Origin: Streptosporangiaceae bacterium
GTDB lineage: Bacteria > Actinomycetota > Actinomycetes > Streptosporangiales > Streptosporangiaceae
Direction of reading: 5' to 3'
Assembly (NCBI GenBank): GCA_030045295.1
Contig: JASIGD010000372.1
Span: 1 to 14,291 of the forward strand
Length of the DNA stretch: 14,291 bases
The position numbers were made by a program, and so were the translations under genes. The notes beneath the pieces were generated by a model, which worked only from the letters and a program-made list of their open reading frames with translations, was not told the origin of the DNA and searched no databases. Shown piece after piece: positions 1 to 6,014 of this stretch (position 1 is the stretch's first letter; every line of letters starts with the position of its first letter).

Positions 1-567
1 GGCGACGGCGACTACTCGCCGCTGGTGCAGCGGCTGCGTGAGTTCGGCAAGTGGGTGGTGGGCGTCGGGACCGAGGCGAACGCCAGCCGCAAGCTGGTAT
101 CGGTCTGCTCGGAATACAAGTACTGGGGCACGTTGGTCGCGGAAGTCGAGCCCGAGGCGCGCCCGGCCGCGGCGTTCGACATCGCCGAGGCGGGGCAGCT
201 GCTGGTCCGCGCGTTCGAGGAGTCCGGCGCCGAGACGCTGACCGCCGGCGGCCTGAAGAGCAAGATGCTGGCCCTGGACCCGGCGTTCGACGAGCACAAC
301 TACGGAGCCCGGAGCTTCCGGGCGTTCCTGGCCATGCTGCCGAAACAGGTTCAGGTCGTCGAGGCCGAGGGTCCCGACATCATCGTCAAGCTGATCGACG
401 AGCCGCGGAAGACCACCAGGACGAGGACCCGCAAGCCCCGTAGCTCATCTGGGTTATCTGGGCGGACTCCCGTGGATGGAGCCAGCCCAGGCCTACCTGT
501 GATCCGCTCGTGGCGCCAGGTGATACCTGGTGTGCTTGATAACGTGTCTGGCCGGATGCTCGGATGA
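1..567 (+). CDS. NYN domain protein with C-terminal LOTUS/OST-HTH domain (5' partial)
   Basis: The frame is open from the first base, so the start lies outside the window. The first residues, GDGDYSPLVQRLREFGKWVV, match the end of a NYN (LabA/DUF88, PIN-like) domain, where the acidic GDGD stretch is the last metal-binding motif of the fold. Residues about 57-130 (from FDIAEAGQLLVRAF to DIIVKLI) read as an OST-HTH/LOTUS domain, including the typical PAFDEHNYGARSFRAFLA core. In this family the NYN part is a putative metal-dependent ribonuclease and the LOTUS part binds RNA; the cellular target is unknown. A basic linker (RKTTRTRTRKPR) follows, then about 40 low-complexity residues without clear homology. 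That tail may be a late extension of the frame. The stop at 565-567 overlaps an in-frame ATG of the next gene, although the next gene probably starts later. Domain assignment rests on motif recognition only. Confidence 0.85.
   Translation, partial: GDGDYSPLVQRLREFGKWVVGVGTEANASRKLVSVCSEYKYWGTLVAEVEPEARPAAAFDIAEAGQLLVRAFEESGAETLTAGGLKSKMLALDPAFDEHNYGARSFRAFLAMLPKQVQVVEAEGPDIIVKLIDEPRKTTRTRTRKPRSSSGLSGRTPVDGASPGLPVIRSWRQVIPGVLDNVSGRMLG
486..530. promoter_or_regulatory. Paired inverted repeats, possible operator of the downstream TA-like pair
   Basis: Two similar dyads lie 29 bp apart, about three helical turns. The first is CAGG-ccta-CCTG at 488-499. The second is a perfect CCAGGT-gat-ACCTGG at 516-530. 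Each has the form AGG-N4/5-CCT. They sit just upstream of the small two-gene cassette, inside the poorly conserved 3' end of the NYN gene. Toxin-antitoxin operons are usually autoregulated through palindromic operators, so this is a plausible binding site. The second dyad alone could instead be a simple RNA hairpin. No convincing -35/-10 pair was identified next to it. Confidence 0.35.
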
Positions 568-632
568 GACAATGTGGCAACCGGCTTGCACCCGGCGCGC
601 TGGGGCAGGAAGCTGTCGCAGAGGTGGTGGCC

Positions 633-878
633 ATGGGCCAAGACGGCAGGGATCCCGATCCCGTGATCGAGCTCGACCGGCGCGGCGTCGATCTCTTGAA
701 GAGCTGGGCGCGTCCCTGCACCCAGTTCCGTGTCACCGTGCAGCCGGATGGCTCCCTCGTCCTGCACCCGATGTCGACTCACGACGCTGACCTGTGGCAT
801 TCCGGGCTCGTGGACGAGATCATCGGGAACTTCGCTCACCCGGAAAGGATGATCCGGCTGAAGCCGGACAAACTTTGA
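633..878 (+). CDS. Small antitoxin-like protein, first gene of a candidate TA pair
   Basis: An 81-aa protein. Residues 11-47 (VIELDRRG, then RVTVQPDGSLVLHP) resemble the short actinobacterial antitoxin-type proteins whose beta-strand core reads roughly IELDxRxR...YxVxxxxDGTLVLxP, followed by a C-terminal segment ending in a NPE-like helix (FAHPERMIRL here). The ATG at 633 was chosen because AGAGGTGG ends a few bases before it. An in-frame ATG at 564 would add 23 residues with no family resemblance, although it overlaps the NYN stop. The last codons overlap the next gene through a TTGA junction (start TTG at 875, stop TGA at 876-878), which implies translational coupling. The order antitoxin then toxin is the usual one for type II modules. 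Function is inferred from size, order and resemblance, not from a diagnostic motif. Confidence 0.65.
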   Translation: MGQDGRDPDPVIELDRRGVDLLKSWARPCTQFRVTVQPDGSLVLHPMSTHDADLWHSGLVDEIIGNFAHPERMIRLKPDKL

Positions 879-1201
879 ACGCCCGGCTCCTCGATTTCGC
901 GCCCGCCGTCTGGCAGGAATACCAGCGCCTGCGAGCGGGTGAGATCGGCGGCCAACTCAAGCAGGTGCTGGAGCAACTGGCAGACGATCCCGCGCTGCTA
1001 CGCGCCGATCCGCGCGCATGTCGTTACCTGATTGTCGAGAAGGGGCTGCCGCGTACGGCCGAGGTGTGGGGGCTGCTCCTGGACGCACCGGGCGGCACCC
1101 GCTGGCTGGTTGTCTGGAGGGAGATGGCGTCGGTCATCGAGATCGGCTACATCGGCTCCGCGCCAGGCACACGGGAAGTTGCTGACCAACATCGCGCCTG
1201 A
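875..1201 (+). CDS. Putative RelE/ParE-like toxin, second gene of a candidate TA pair
   Basis: A 108-aa protein starting at a TTG that overlaps the stop of the upstream gene by one dinucleotide. It opens with FAPAVWQEYQRL, then an alpha-helical stretch (GGQLKQVLEQLADDPALL), then strands ending in GTRWLVVWREMASVIEIGYI. This helix-helix-beta-sheet order and the late Trp/Arg-rich strands are what RelE/ParE superfamily toxins show (mRNA interferase or gyrase inhibitor). Catalytic residues in this superfamily are poorly conserved and I cannot assign any. The overlapping start means the two proteins are probably made in a set ratio. Alternative: an uncharacterised small protein pair with no toxic activity. 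The TTG start is supported by the overlap geometry. The longer open frame from 794 lies inside the antitoxin gene and is not credible. Confidence 0.6.
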   Translation: MNARLLDFAPAVWQEYQRLRAGEIGGQLKQVLEQLADDPALLRADPRACRYLIVEKGLPRTAEVWGLLLDAPGGTRWLVVWREMASVIEIGYIGSAPGTREVADQHRA

Positions 1202-1275
1202 CACCCTGCGGGTCTCTCCCGGTCGCTGAGGTCGTGGACGACGAAAACCGCGTGCATTCTCCCGGAGTTCTGGGG

Positions 1276-1281
1276 TACCGT
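1276..1281 (+). promoter_or_regulatory. TANNNT -10 box for a leaderless methyltransferase mRNA
   Basis: TACCGT ends 7 nt before the ATG at 1289, and no Shine-Dalgarno sequence is visible upstream of that ATG. In actinobacteria this spacing places the transcription start on the A of the start codon. No clear -35 hexamer is seen. Confidence 0.5.
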
Positions 1282-1288
1282 CCCGCCG

Positions 1289-2044
1289 ATGGAAAAACCT
1301 GAGGACTATTTCGGCGAGCGGGTCGCAGCGACGTACGACGAGTCGGCGGACGTATTCGAGCCGGGCGCCGTGAACGCGACGGTCGGCTTGCTGGCGGAAC
1401 TGGCCGGGGGCGGTCGGGCGCTGGAGCTGGGCGTTGGGACCGGGCGCATCGCGCTGCCGCTGGCGAGCCGCGGCGTGCCGGTGCACGGAATCGACCTGTC
1501 CCCCGCGATGGTGGCGCGACTGCGGCTCAAGCCGGGCGGCGAAGCGATCGGCGTGACCATCGGCGACTTCGCGACAACCGAGGTGGACGGGGCATTCTCG
1601 CTCGTGTACCTGGTCTTCAACACGATCATGAACCTGACCACGCAGGACGCGCAGGTGGCCTGCTTCCGCAACGCCGCGGCGCACCTGGAGCCCGGCGGCT
1701 GTTTCGTCATCGAGGTCAGGGTTCCGGAACTGCGGCGGCTCCCGCCGGGACAGGACATCCTGCCGTGGCACGTGAGCCGAGAACAGATCGTGTTCTACTC
1801 CTACGACGTTGCTACGCAGGCCATGCGCGGGCACTACGTCGATCTCACCGGTGACGGCGGCGGCTACTCCACCATCCCCTTCCGCTACGTGTGGCCCGCG
1901 GAACTTGACCTGATGGCTCGGCTTGCCGGGCTGCGCCTACGGGAGCGTTGGGGCGGCTGGGCGCGGGAGCCGTTCACCGGCGATAGCCGCGGGCACGTTT
2001 CGGTCTGGGAGAAACCGGCAGCTACCGACGGTCGAGTCGGCTGA
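1289..2044 (+). CDS. Class I SAM-dependent methyltransferase
   Basis: A 251-aa cytosolic protein with the Rossmann-like methyltransferase core. Motif I is ALELGVGTGRIA at residues 44-55, which binds S-adenosylmethionine. The acidic residue that contacts the ribose is in GIDLS (D69). GDF at 92-94 fits motif III, and FSLVYLVFNTIMNL (103-116) is the strand 4 region of the Methyltransf_25 type. A later HLEPGGCFVIEV segment is the usual post-core strand. The acceptor substrate cannot be told from the sequence. It stands alone on the plus strand, 87 bases after the TA-like pair, and converges with the acyltransferase gene. A TACCGT box 7 nt before the ATG suggests a leaderless transcript. Length is normal for the family and nothing looks broken. 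Confidence 0.88.
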   Translation: MEKPEDYFGERVAATYDESADVFEPGAVNATVGLLAELAGGGRALELGVGTGRIALPLASRGVPVHGIDLSPAMVARLRLKPGGEAIGVTIGDFATTEVDGAFSLVYLVFNTIMNLTTQDAQVACFRNAAAHLEPGGCFVIEVRVPELRRLPPGQDILPWHVSREQIVFYSYDVATQAMRGHYVDLTGDGGGYSTIPFRYVWPAELDLMARLAGLRLRERWGGWAREPFTGDSRGHVSVWEKPAATDGRVG

Positions 2045-2104
2045 GGCGCGCACCTTGGCCCCGGCCGTCGGCGCGGCGGTGATCGGGACGTCCTTTGCGC
2101 GGTG

Positions 2105-3226
2105 TTACCGCGGCCACGTGGCGGACGCGGTGTCGCCGACGCGGCCCAGCTGGCGCTGATGGTGCGGGTTGCCTTCGGCCAGATCGCGCAGTGGGATCGC
2201 TGCTGGCTGGTCGTCCCGCGGCGCGACGACGGCCTCGCCCGCGGTGAGGTCCGCGACGAACGTGCACAGCGTGGTGGCGGGATGGCCCGGCGCCGGATCG
2301 GCGCGGACTCCGTCGGGCAGTGACGCCCCGGCCAGGACGCGCAGGAACCAGGCCGGGTCGGGATCGTCCCCGGGGACGACGAGGGCGTCGAGCATCTCAC
2401 CGCGCGCCACGCTATTACCGCCGGGTGACGGCTCGGATCCGGGCAGGTACCGTCCGTGGTTGGTGTGCCACTGCAGCTGGGGTCCTACCTCCACGAAGGC
2501 ATGACGCCCGGCGGCGGCCTCGACGCTCACGATCCGCCCGGTCCGGTCGCCGATCGCGTACGCGAACCCGCCGGCCGAGGGATGCGTTCGCAGGTAGTCG
2601 ACGGCCTCCTCGACCGTGCGGGCCGACCGCTGCAGCCCGCGGCTCACGAAATGCCGGCCCGCTCCGTCGCCCGGCGCGGCCACCGGAATGTGATCCACGG
2701 TGCACACCAGGCCGTCGCCGGTGACGGCGAAAGCGTTGCTCGGCAGGAAGCCGGGATACCAGAAGGCGGTGACGGCCGGCAGGCCTTCGAGAGCCAGCGT
2801 GAGCAGGGCGCAACGCCCGATGTTTTCCGCTACGCCGTCCTCGTTATGGCCGATGACGGACCGCTCCCGCCGCCACGCCAGGTCGCTGCACCCGATGCCG
2901 CCGGCTACCGTGCCGAGGTCACCGCGGAGGTTCAGCAGCGCCAGATCGTCGACCGGGACCCCGGCTCCTTCGGCGAACGCGGCCAACTCGGCCCAGACCT
3001 CAGGGAAGCGCTGCGCGCTGACCTGGCGTACGGCGTGGAGCCGACTGCTCCCCGGCGGGCTCGAGATGTGCCCGCGAAGCCTGGGCAGCAGCGGCCAAGC
3101 CCTGATGAGGTCGGCTATCTCGTCGCGCATATGCTCGCCCAGCGCACGGAACGCGTTGCGGTCCGGGCCGCGCAGGGCAATCCAGCGCAGCTTTCCGAGC
3201 CTGTGCTCGTCAAGCGAGACGTTCAT
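2105..3226 (-). CDS. C45 peptidase / acyl-CoA:6-aminopenicillanate acyltransferase-like protein
   Basis: A 373-aa protein of the Ntn-hydrolase superfamily, C45 type. Precursors in this family normally self-cleave before a cysteine that becomes the N-terminal nucleophile. The likely cysteine is Cys113 in GGIGCSDLAW, followed by the family's GHNED-G block (residues 126-131). Other family signs are NLRGDL before the Cys, a GFLPSNAFAVTGDGL stretch, and SNH/TNHGR-like WHTNHGRYL near residue 255. Fungal members make penicillins. Bacterial relatives are mostly uncharacterised amide hydrolases or acyltransferases, so the substrate here is unknown. The ATG at 3226 has GGGAG about 7 nt upstream. It lies 85 bases downstream of the 121-aa gene on the same strand and may share its transcript. 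No signal peptide is seen, so it is probably cytosolic. Confidence 0.82.
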   Translation of the reverse strand: MNVSLDEHRLGKLRWIALRGPDRNAFRALGEHMRDEIADLIRAWPLLPRLRGHISSPPGSSRLHAVRQVSAQRFPEVWAELAAFAEGAGVPVDDLALLNLRGDLGTVAGGIGCSDLAWRRERSVIGHNEDGVAENIGRCALLTLALEGLPAVTAFWYPGFLPSNAFAVTGDGLVCTVDHIPVAAPGDGAGRHFVSRGLQRSARTVEEAVDYLRTHPSAGGFAYAIGDRTGRIVSVEAAAGRHAFVEVGPQLQWHTNHGRYLPGSEPSPGGNSVARGEMLDALVVPGDDPDPAWFLRVLAGASLPDGVRADPAPGHPATTLCTFVADLTAGEAVVAPRDDQPAAIPLRDLAEGNPHHQRQLGRVGDTASATWPR

Positions 3227-3311
3227 GCCGAGGCTCCCGAGTTCAATGTGGCGGTCTCGCGAACAACGTATGCCCGCTCCTTACGCGCGTCCACGCGACG
3301 CGACAGCGCGG

Positions 3312-3677
3312 TCAGACGGGCCAGTCGAGCTGCGGTTCCGGGATGGCGAGTCCACGACCGTGGGCCTCGGCATCGGCCCGGCCTGCGTCGTCGCCGCGAG
3401 GGTAGCGGAAGATCCGGCCGGGAAACACCACGAACGTCTCCGCGGGAGAACGGAAGTCCACGTACCAGCCCGGCTGGTCCAGAGCGCCGGCGAAGGCCTG
3501 CGCAAGGTTCTCCGCTTCGGCCTCGTCGGCCGCGAAGTCAAGCGTCGTCCAGATACCGACCTGGTCCGGGGTGATGCCTTGGGCCTGGAACCTGCTGATC
3601 TTACGGACGGTCAGCTCCAGGTCCTCCAGGTTCGTTCCGACGCGGAGGCTCTCGGCTATCAGCGTGCCCTCGATCAC
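3312..3677 (-). CDS. Conserved actinobacterial hypothetical protein (121 aa)
   Basis: The GTG at 3677 is chosen as start because GGAAGGAGAC ends 5 nt before it. An ATG-initiated extension to 3770 only translates the 20-bp repeat array and is not credible. The protein starts (V/M)IEGTLIAESLRVG and ends in PEPQLDWPV. In between it has an alternating strand-helix pattern: ELTVRKISRF, then IWTTLDFAADEAEAENLAQAFA, then GWYVDFRSPAETFVVFPGRIFRYPRGD. I recognise this as a widespread short actinobacterial family without a known function. The layout suggests a small ferredoxin-like alpha/beta fold. It has no membrane segment or signal peptide. It lies upstream of the C45-type gene on the same strand. 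Confidence 0.85.
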   Translation of the reverse strand: MIEGTLIAESLRVGTNLEDLELTVRKISRFQAQGITPDQVGIWTTLDFAADEAEAENLAQAFAGALDQPGWYVDFRSPAETFVVFPGRIFRYPRGDDAGRADAEAHGRGLAIPEPQLDWPV

Positions 3678-3683
3678 GGATGT

Positions 3684-3800
3684 CTCCTTCCTGGTGCCGA
3701 AGTGGCCATTCCCGGCGATGAACGGCCATTCCCGGTGCTGAACGGCCATTCCCGGTGCTGAAGTGGCCATTGCCAGCTTGAAGCGGCTCTCGGGGCCAAC
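3684..3800. repeat. 20-bp tandem repeat array upstream of the 121-aa gene
   Basis: On the plus strand, units begin at 3700 (21 bp), 3721, 3741 and 3761 (20 bp each). The units at 3721-3740 and 3741-3760 are identical: AACGGCCATTCCCGGTGCTG. The first (AAGTGGCCATTCCCGGCGATG minus one base of phase) and fourth units differ at a few positions. Degenerate copies can be traced on both sides: TCCTTCCTGGTGCCG at 3685-3699, which overlaps the ribosome-binding region of the 121-aa gene, and AAGCGGCTCTCGGGGCCAAC at 3781-3800. The 20-bp period is about two helical turns and is not a multiple of three, so the array is not coding. It lies between the 121-aa gene and the decayed gene behind it. It could be an operator array, or a dispersed intergenic repeat of the genome. 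Confidence 0.85.
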
Positions 3801-3819
3801 GGTAGCGGCTGACCGTGGC
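3795..3819 (-). terminator. Hairpin at the end of the NmrA-like pseudogene
   Basis: An inverted repeat GCC-a-ACGGT / ACCGTGGC with an 8-nt loop and one bulged A. The stem overlaps the stop codon of the decayed gene (3819-3821). There is no T-run after it on the minus strand, so termination is only a possibility. Confidence 0.35.
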
Positions 3820-4365
3820 TAGGGTGACTGACGGCTGGACCGTGATTTCTGGTTGGCGATGCCTACCGTCTGCCTGAACGTTCCCGGCTCGTCGAGCACG
3901 GAGAGTATGCGGTGTGCCACGTCGGCGTGCGAGATGAACAAGCCGTCCCGGACGTTCTGCCCGAAAGCCATCCGGTAGATACGGGTCGGCGGCCTGTCGG
4001 TCAGCCGTACGGGCCGTACGACAGTCCAGTTGAGGTCGCCCTCCCGCAGCACGTCCTCCATCCGGACCAGATCCGCGTAGACCTGGTGCAGCGCCGACTT
4101 GAGGATCGGGTAGACGAGGTTGCTCACCAAGAACCCGTCGCCCGGGTCGTGTTTGGGCGGTGCCGGGCGCCCAGGCCACGGGGACCGTACCGACCGGCGC
4201 CGCGCTGACCGCCACGATGCGCCGCACGCCTGCCCCTTGCATGGCCTGGGTGATTGTCTGCGTCCCCCGCCAGGCGATTGCAGCCTCGGCCTTGGATTGG
4301 GCGCGGGCGACCTCACGGCCAGCGCCGGACATCAGCAGCTCGTCATAGGTGGTGCCCCAGGTCAC
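3819..4365 (-). pseudogene. NAD(P)-binding NmrA-like oxidoreductase, frameshifted and N-terminally truncated
   Basis: Two frames on the minus strand carry consecutive parts of one protein. From the GTG at 4365 one frame gives GTQTITQAMQGAGVRRIVAV then SAAPVGT. The other gives HDPGDGFLVSNLVYPILKSA, then YADLVRMEDVLREGDLNWTV and VRPVRLTDRP, then a GQNV...ISHADVAHRIL tail. These are the middle and C-terminal segments of NAD(P)H-binding (NmrA/SDR_a5-type) proteins. Removing one C from the CCCC run on the coding strand (GGGG at 4180-4183) restores a continuous reading, GTVPWPGRPAPPKHDPGDGF. The N-terminal Rossmann GxxGxxG strand, which should precede these by about 60-80 residues, is absent. An in-frame TAG lies shortly upstream of 4420, so this end is also lost. 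The gene is therefore probably dead even if the frameshift is a sequencing artefact. Confidence 0.8.
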
Positions 4366-4423
4366 GGGTCGAATTGTGACCTTCGGGCGAGCCGGGATGC
4401 CGCGGCTGCAGGAAGGGTTCTAG

Positions 4424-4675
4424 GTGCCAAACAAGATTACGTACTACGCAATCATCGGCGGCAGCAACACTCTCGATAACCCCCGTGGCTTGGTCCGCCG
4501 ACTTGAGCACGACGACGGCCCATCCGATGAGGCCCTAAGGGGCGACCTTAGCTGGAGACTCACGCCGGTAATCGTCGAGTGGGAGCGTGGCGACTTCGAC
4601 GATGAACTGGTCGATGTCAGTCACCAACACGCTGACAAGATTATCCAGTACTTCCGTGAGCATCGGCTTGGTTAG
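4424..4675 (+). CDS. Hypothetical protein (83 aa)
   Basis: The GTG at 4424 is preceded by AGGAAGGG at a normal distance, which fixes the start. The protein begins (M)PNKITYYAIIGGSNTLDNPR and continues GLVRRLEHDDGPSDEAL, then LTPVIVEWERGDFDDELVDV and a C-terminal helix ADKIIQYFREHRL. It is soluble and acidic with no membrane segment. I recognise it only as a type of short conserved actinobacterial protein without an assigned function. Its base composition is less GC-rich than the genes before 4000 or after 6000 (codons such as ATT, AAG, ACT, TAC and AAC are common). It shares this with the following HNH gene, which suggests the pair arrived together. A hairpin at 4731-4754 lies behind it. Confidence 0.75.
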   Translation: MPNKITYYAIIGGSNTLDNPRGLVRRLEHDDGPSDEALRGDLSWRLTPVIVEWERGDFDDELVDVSHQHADKIIQYFREHRLG

Positions 4676-4730
4676 CCGCCGAACTCGTGAGACAGCACTG
4701 CCTCGCTACTAAAAGACGAGGGCACCCTAC

Positions 4731-4754
4731 GAGCCGCCGGAGATTCGGAGGCTC
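4731..4754 (+). terminator. Hairpin behind the 83-aa gene
   Basis: GAGCC and CCG pair with CGG and GGCTC around a 6-nt loop, with a single internal mismatch (stem 5 + 3). It lies about 56 bases after the stop at 4675. A T-tract is lacking, so it may be a weak terminator or only a structured region in the HNH leader. Confidence 0.35.
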
Positions 4755-4816
4755 ACGTTGGCGGCCATCGATCGCTTCCACGCTGCAAGGCCACGCATCT
4801 GGTTGAGGAACTCGCC

Positions 4817-4822
4817 TACAAT
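4817..4822 (+). promoter_or_regulatory. Possible -10 box of the first HNH gene
   Basis: TACAAT lies 14 nt before the GTG at 4837, in a locally less GC-rich stretch. This would give a leader of only a few nucleotides. No good -35 partner at 16-18 bp is seen, and no Shine-Dalgarno sequence precedes the start, so this is tentative. Confidence 0.3.
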
Positions 4823-4836
4823 CACGGTCACGTTTG

Positions 4837-5794
4837 GTGCACAATATCGCCGTGCGGGGTTACGTAGCGATTACCGACAGCGAGTGGTACCGGTTCCTTG
4901 CCGCGCGGCCCGAGATCGCCGAGGCAGAAGTCAACTTCTGGCGTCCAGGAGGCGGCCGGGAGTTCCATGCCCTGACCGTAGGTGAGCCCTTCTTCTTCAA
5001 GACTCACAGCCCGCACAACCGCGTCGTTGGCGGCGGCTTCTACAGCGGGTTCGCCGCTCTCCGCGTTTCGGAGGCCTGGCAGTTCTTCGGTCTGGCCAAC
5101 GGCGCGGACAGCCTGGAAAGAATGCGCGCGAGGATTGCGTACTACCGCCGGTTTCCGATCGCACCCGGCGACGATCCCGAGATCGGGTGCGTTTTCGTCC
5201 GGAATGTAACGTTCTTCCCGGAGAATGCTACGTGTCAGCCGCCGCCAGGTTTCGCCGCCAACATCGTCCAGGGGAAGAGTTACGACATGTCGGAGCCTCA
5301 GGTCTCTGGCTACTTCGGCGATGTCATGCAACTGGTCTTGGGGAAGTCAGATAGAGATCGACCTGAGCCGGCCCCGGCACGACGCCGGGCCGGTGTTCGG
5401 TGATCCGCGCCTAGCGCCATATAGGCTCGCGCAGCAAGCCTTCAAGGCGGTCGTGCTCAATACCTATCACGGTCACTGTGCCATAACGGGCACGAAGATC
5501 AGGCCCGTGCTTCAGGCAGCCCACATACGGCCAGTGACGGCCGGCGGAGAGAACCGGATCGATAACGGATTGCTACTCCGATCCGACGTGCACACGATGT
5601 TCGATGACGGCTACCTGGCGGTGGACCCCTCCTACCGGCTCAGGGTGAGCCCGCGGTTGCGGGATGAGTTCGGCAACGGCGAGCAGTTCTACGCGCAAGC
5701 TGGTCAGGTCATCGCGCTGCCAGACAGGAAGATCGACCGTCCGCATCGCGAGTTTCTCGAATGGCACAATGACGTGGTCTTCAGGGCCTCTTGA
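4837..5794 (+). pseudogene. HNH endonuclease (restriction-type), one-base frameshift
   Basis: The first frame (4837 to a stop ending 5403) carries a conserved N-terminal half: YVAITDSEWYRFLAARPEIA, NFWRPGGG, GEPFFFKTHSPHNRVVGGGF and ISEAW/VSEAWQFFGLANGADSL. The second frame, ending 5794, carries the nuclease half: VFGDPRLAPYRLAQQAFKAV, then the HNH core HGHCAITGTKIRPVLQAAHI with RPVTAGGENRIDNGLLLRSD and VHTMFDDGYLAV. Removing one G from the GGGG run at 5340-5343 joins MQLVLG to SQIEIDLSR and gives one 318-residue protein of normal length for these HNH proteins. The C, AHI, DNGLLL and H-x-x-F residues of the metal-binding core are all present. A start at TTG 4834 or GTG 4852 is also possible. 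Related proteins are often annotated as restriction endonucleases, but no partner methylase is visible here. Confidence 0.85.
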
Positions 5795-6014
5795 GCGCGC
5801 CATGGTGGGGCGATCGCCGTCAACGCGGTTCGGTCACCGCGCCTGATTTATGAAGAAAATCGAATGTTTCAGCGTGTCGGCCATGAGAATGTCAGAGGAG
5901 CCTGCTAGCCTAGAATTCGAAAACAGTACCGAGGATGATCAGAAGGGGTCTTGCCAACGCACCAGGCCGGGGAATGCCCGGGCCAAGGCCAGCCGGAGGG
6001 AGGTGAAAAGCAAC
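5795..6014 (+). promoter_or_regulatory. Leader region of the DUF222-HNH gene
   Basis: This 220-base gap has no convincing gene. It contains a perfect GGCGATCGCC palindrome (5809-5818), the terminator-like hairpin at 5824-5841 and an AT-richer stretch at about 5843-5935. A candidate -10, TAGAAT, lies at 5911-5916 (with AATTCGAA overlapping it), but the matching -35 position reads AATGTC and is weak. The downstream ribosome-binding site is strong (GGAGGGAGGTG before the ATG at 6015). The reading frame is open back to 5850. That 55-residue extension has no family resemblance and is taken as leader. Confidence 0.4.
5824..5841 (+). terminator. Terminator-like hairpin behind the first HNH gene
   Basis: A perfect 6-bp stem, CGCGGT / ACCGCG, with a 6-nt TCGGTC loop starts 30 bases after the HNH stop. 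It is followed by CCTGATTTATG, a partly T-rich run. Strand is given as plus because the upstream gene is on that strand. Confidence 0.45.

Noticed and set aside
998..1834. 278-codon minus-strand frame
   Set aside because: It runs across the toxin-like gene and the methyltransferase. The sequence is His/Arg-rich without any family signal.
2456..3574. Long plus-strand open frames opposite the C45-type gene
   Set aside because: Translations are Arg/Pro-rich, lack domains and cross from one minus-strand gene into the next. They are shadows.
3678..3770. N-terminal extension of the 121-aa protein
   Set aside because: It is a translation of the tandem repeat array. The GTG at 3677 has an ideal ribosome-binding site.
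3684..3800. CRISPR array
   Set aside because: The 20-bp units follow each other without unique spacers, so this is a simple tandem repeat.
4641..4844. 67-codon minus-strand frame in the gap before the first HNH gene
   Set aside because: Cys/Arg-rich, no ribosome-binding site and no family resemblance. It overlaps the 83-aa gene and a hairpin.
5850..5935. LexA/SOS box upstream of the DUF222-HNH gene
   Set aside because: Some relatives have TCGAAC-N4-GTTCGA boxes. Here only single TCGAA halves (ATCGAATG and ATTCGAAA) are seen, with no dyad.
5850..6014. 55-residue N-terminal extension of the DUF222-HNH protein
   Set aside because: It has no family resemblance and lies in a less GC-rich leader. 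The strong ribosome-binding site is directly before the ATG at 6015.
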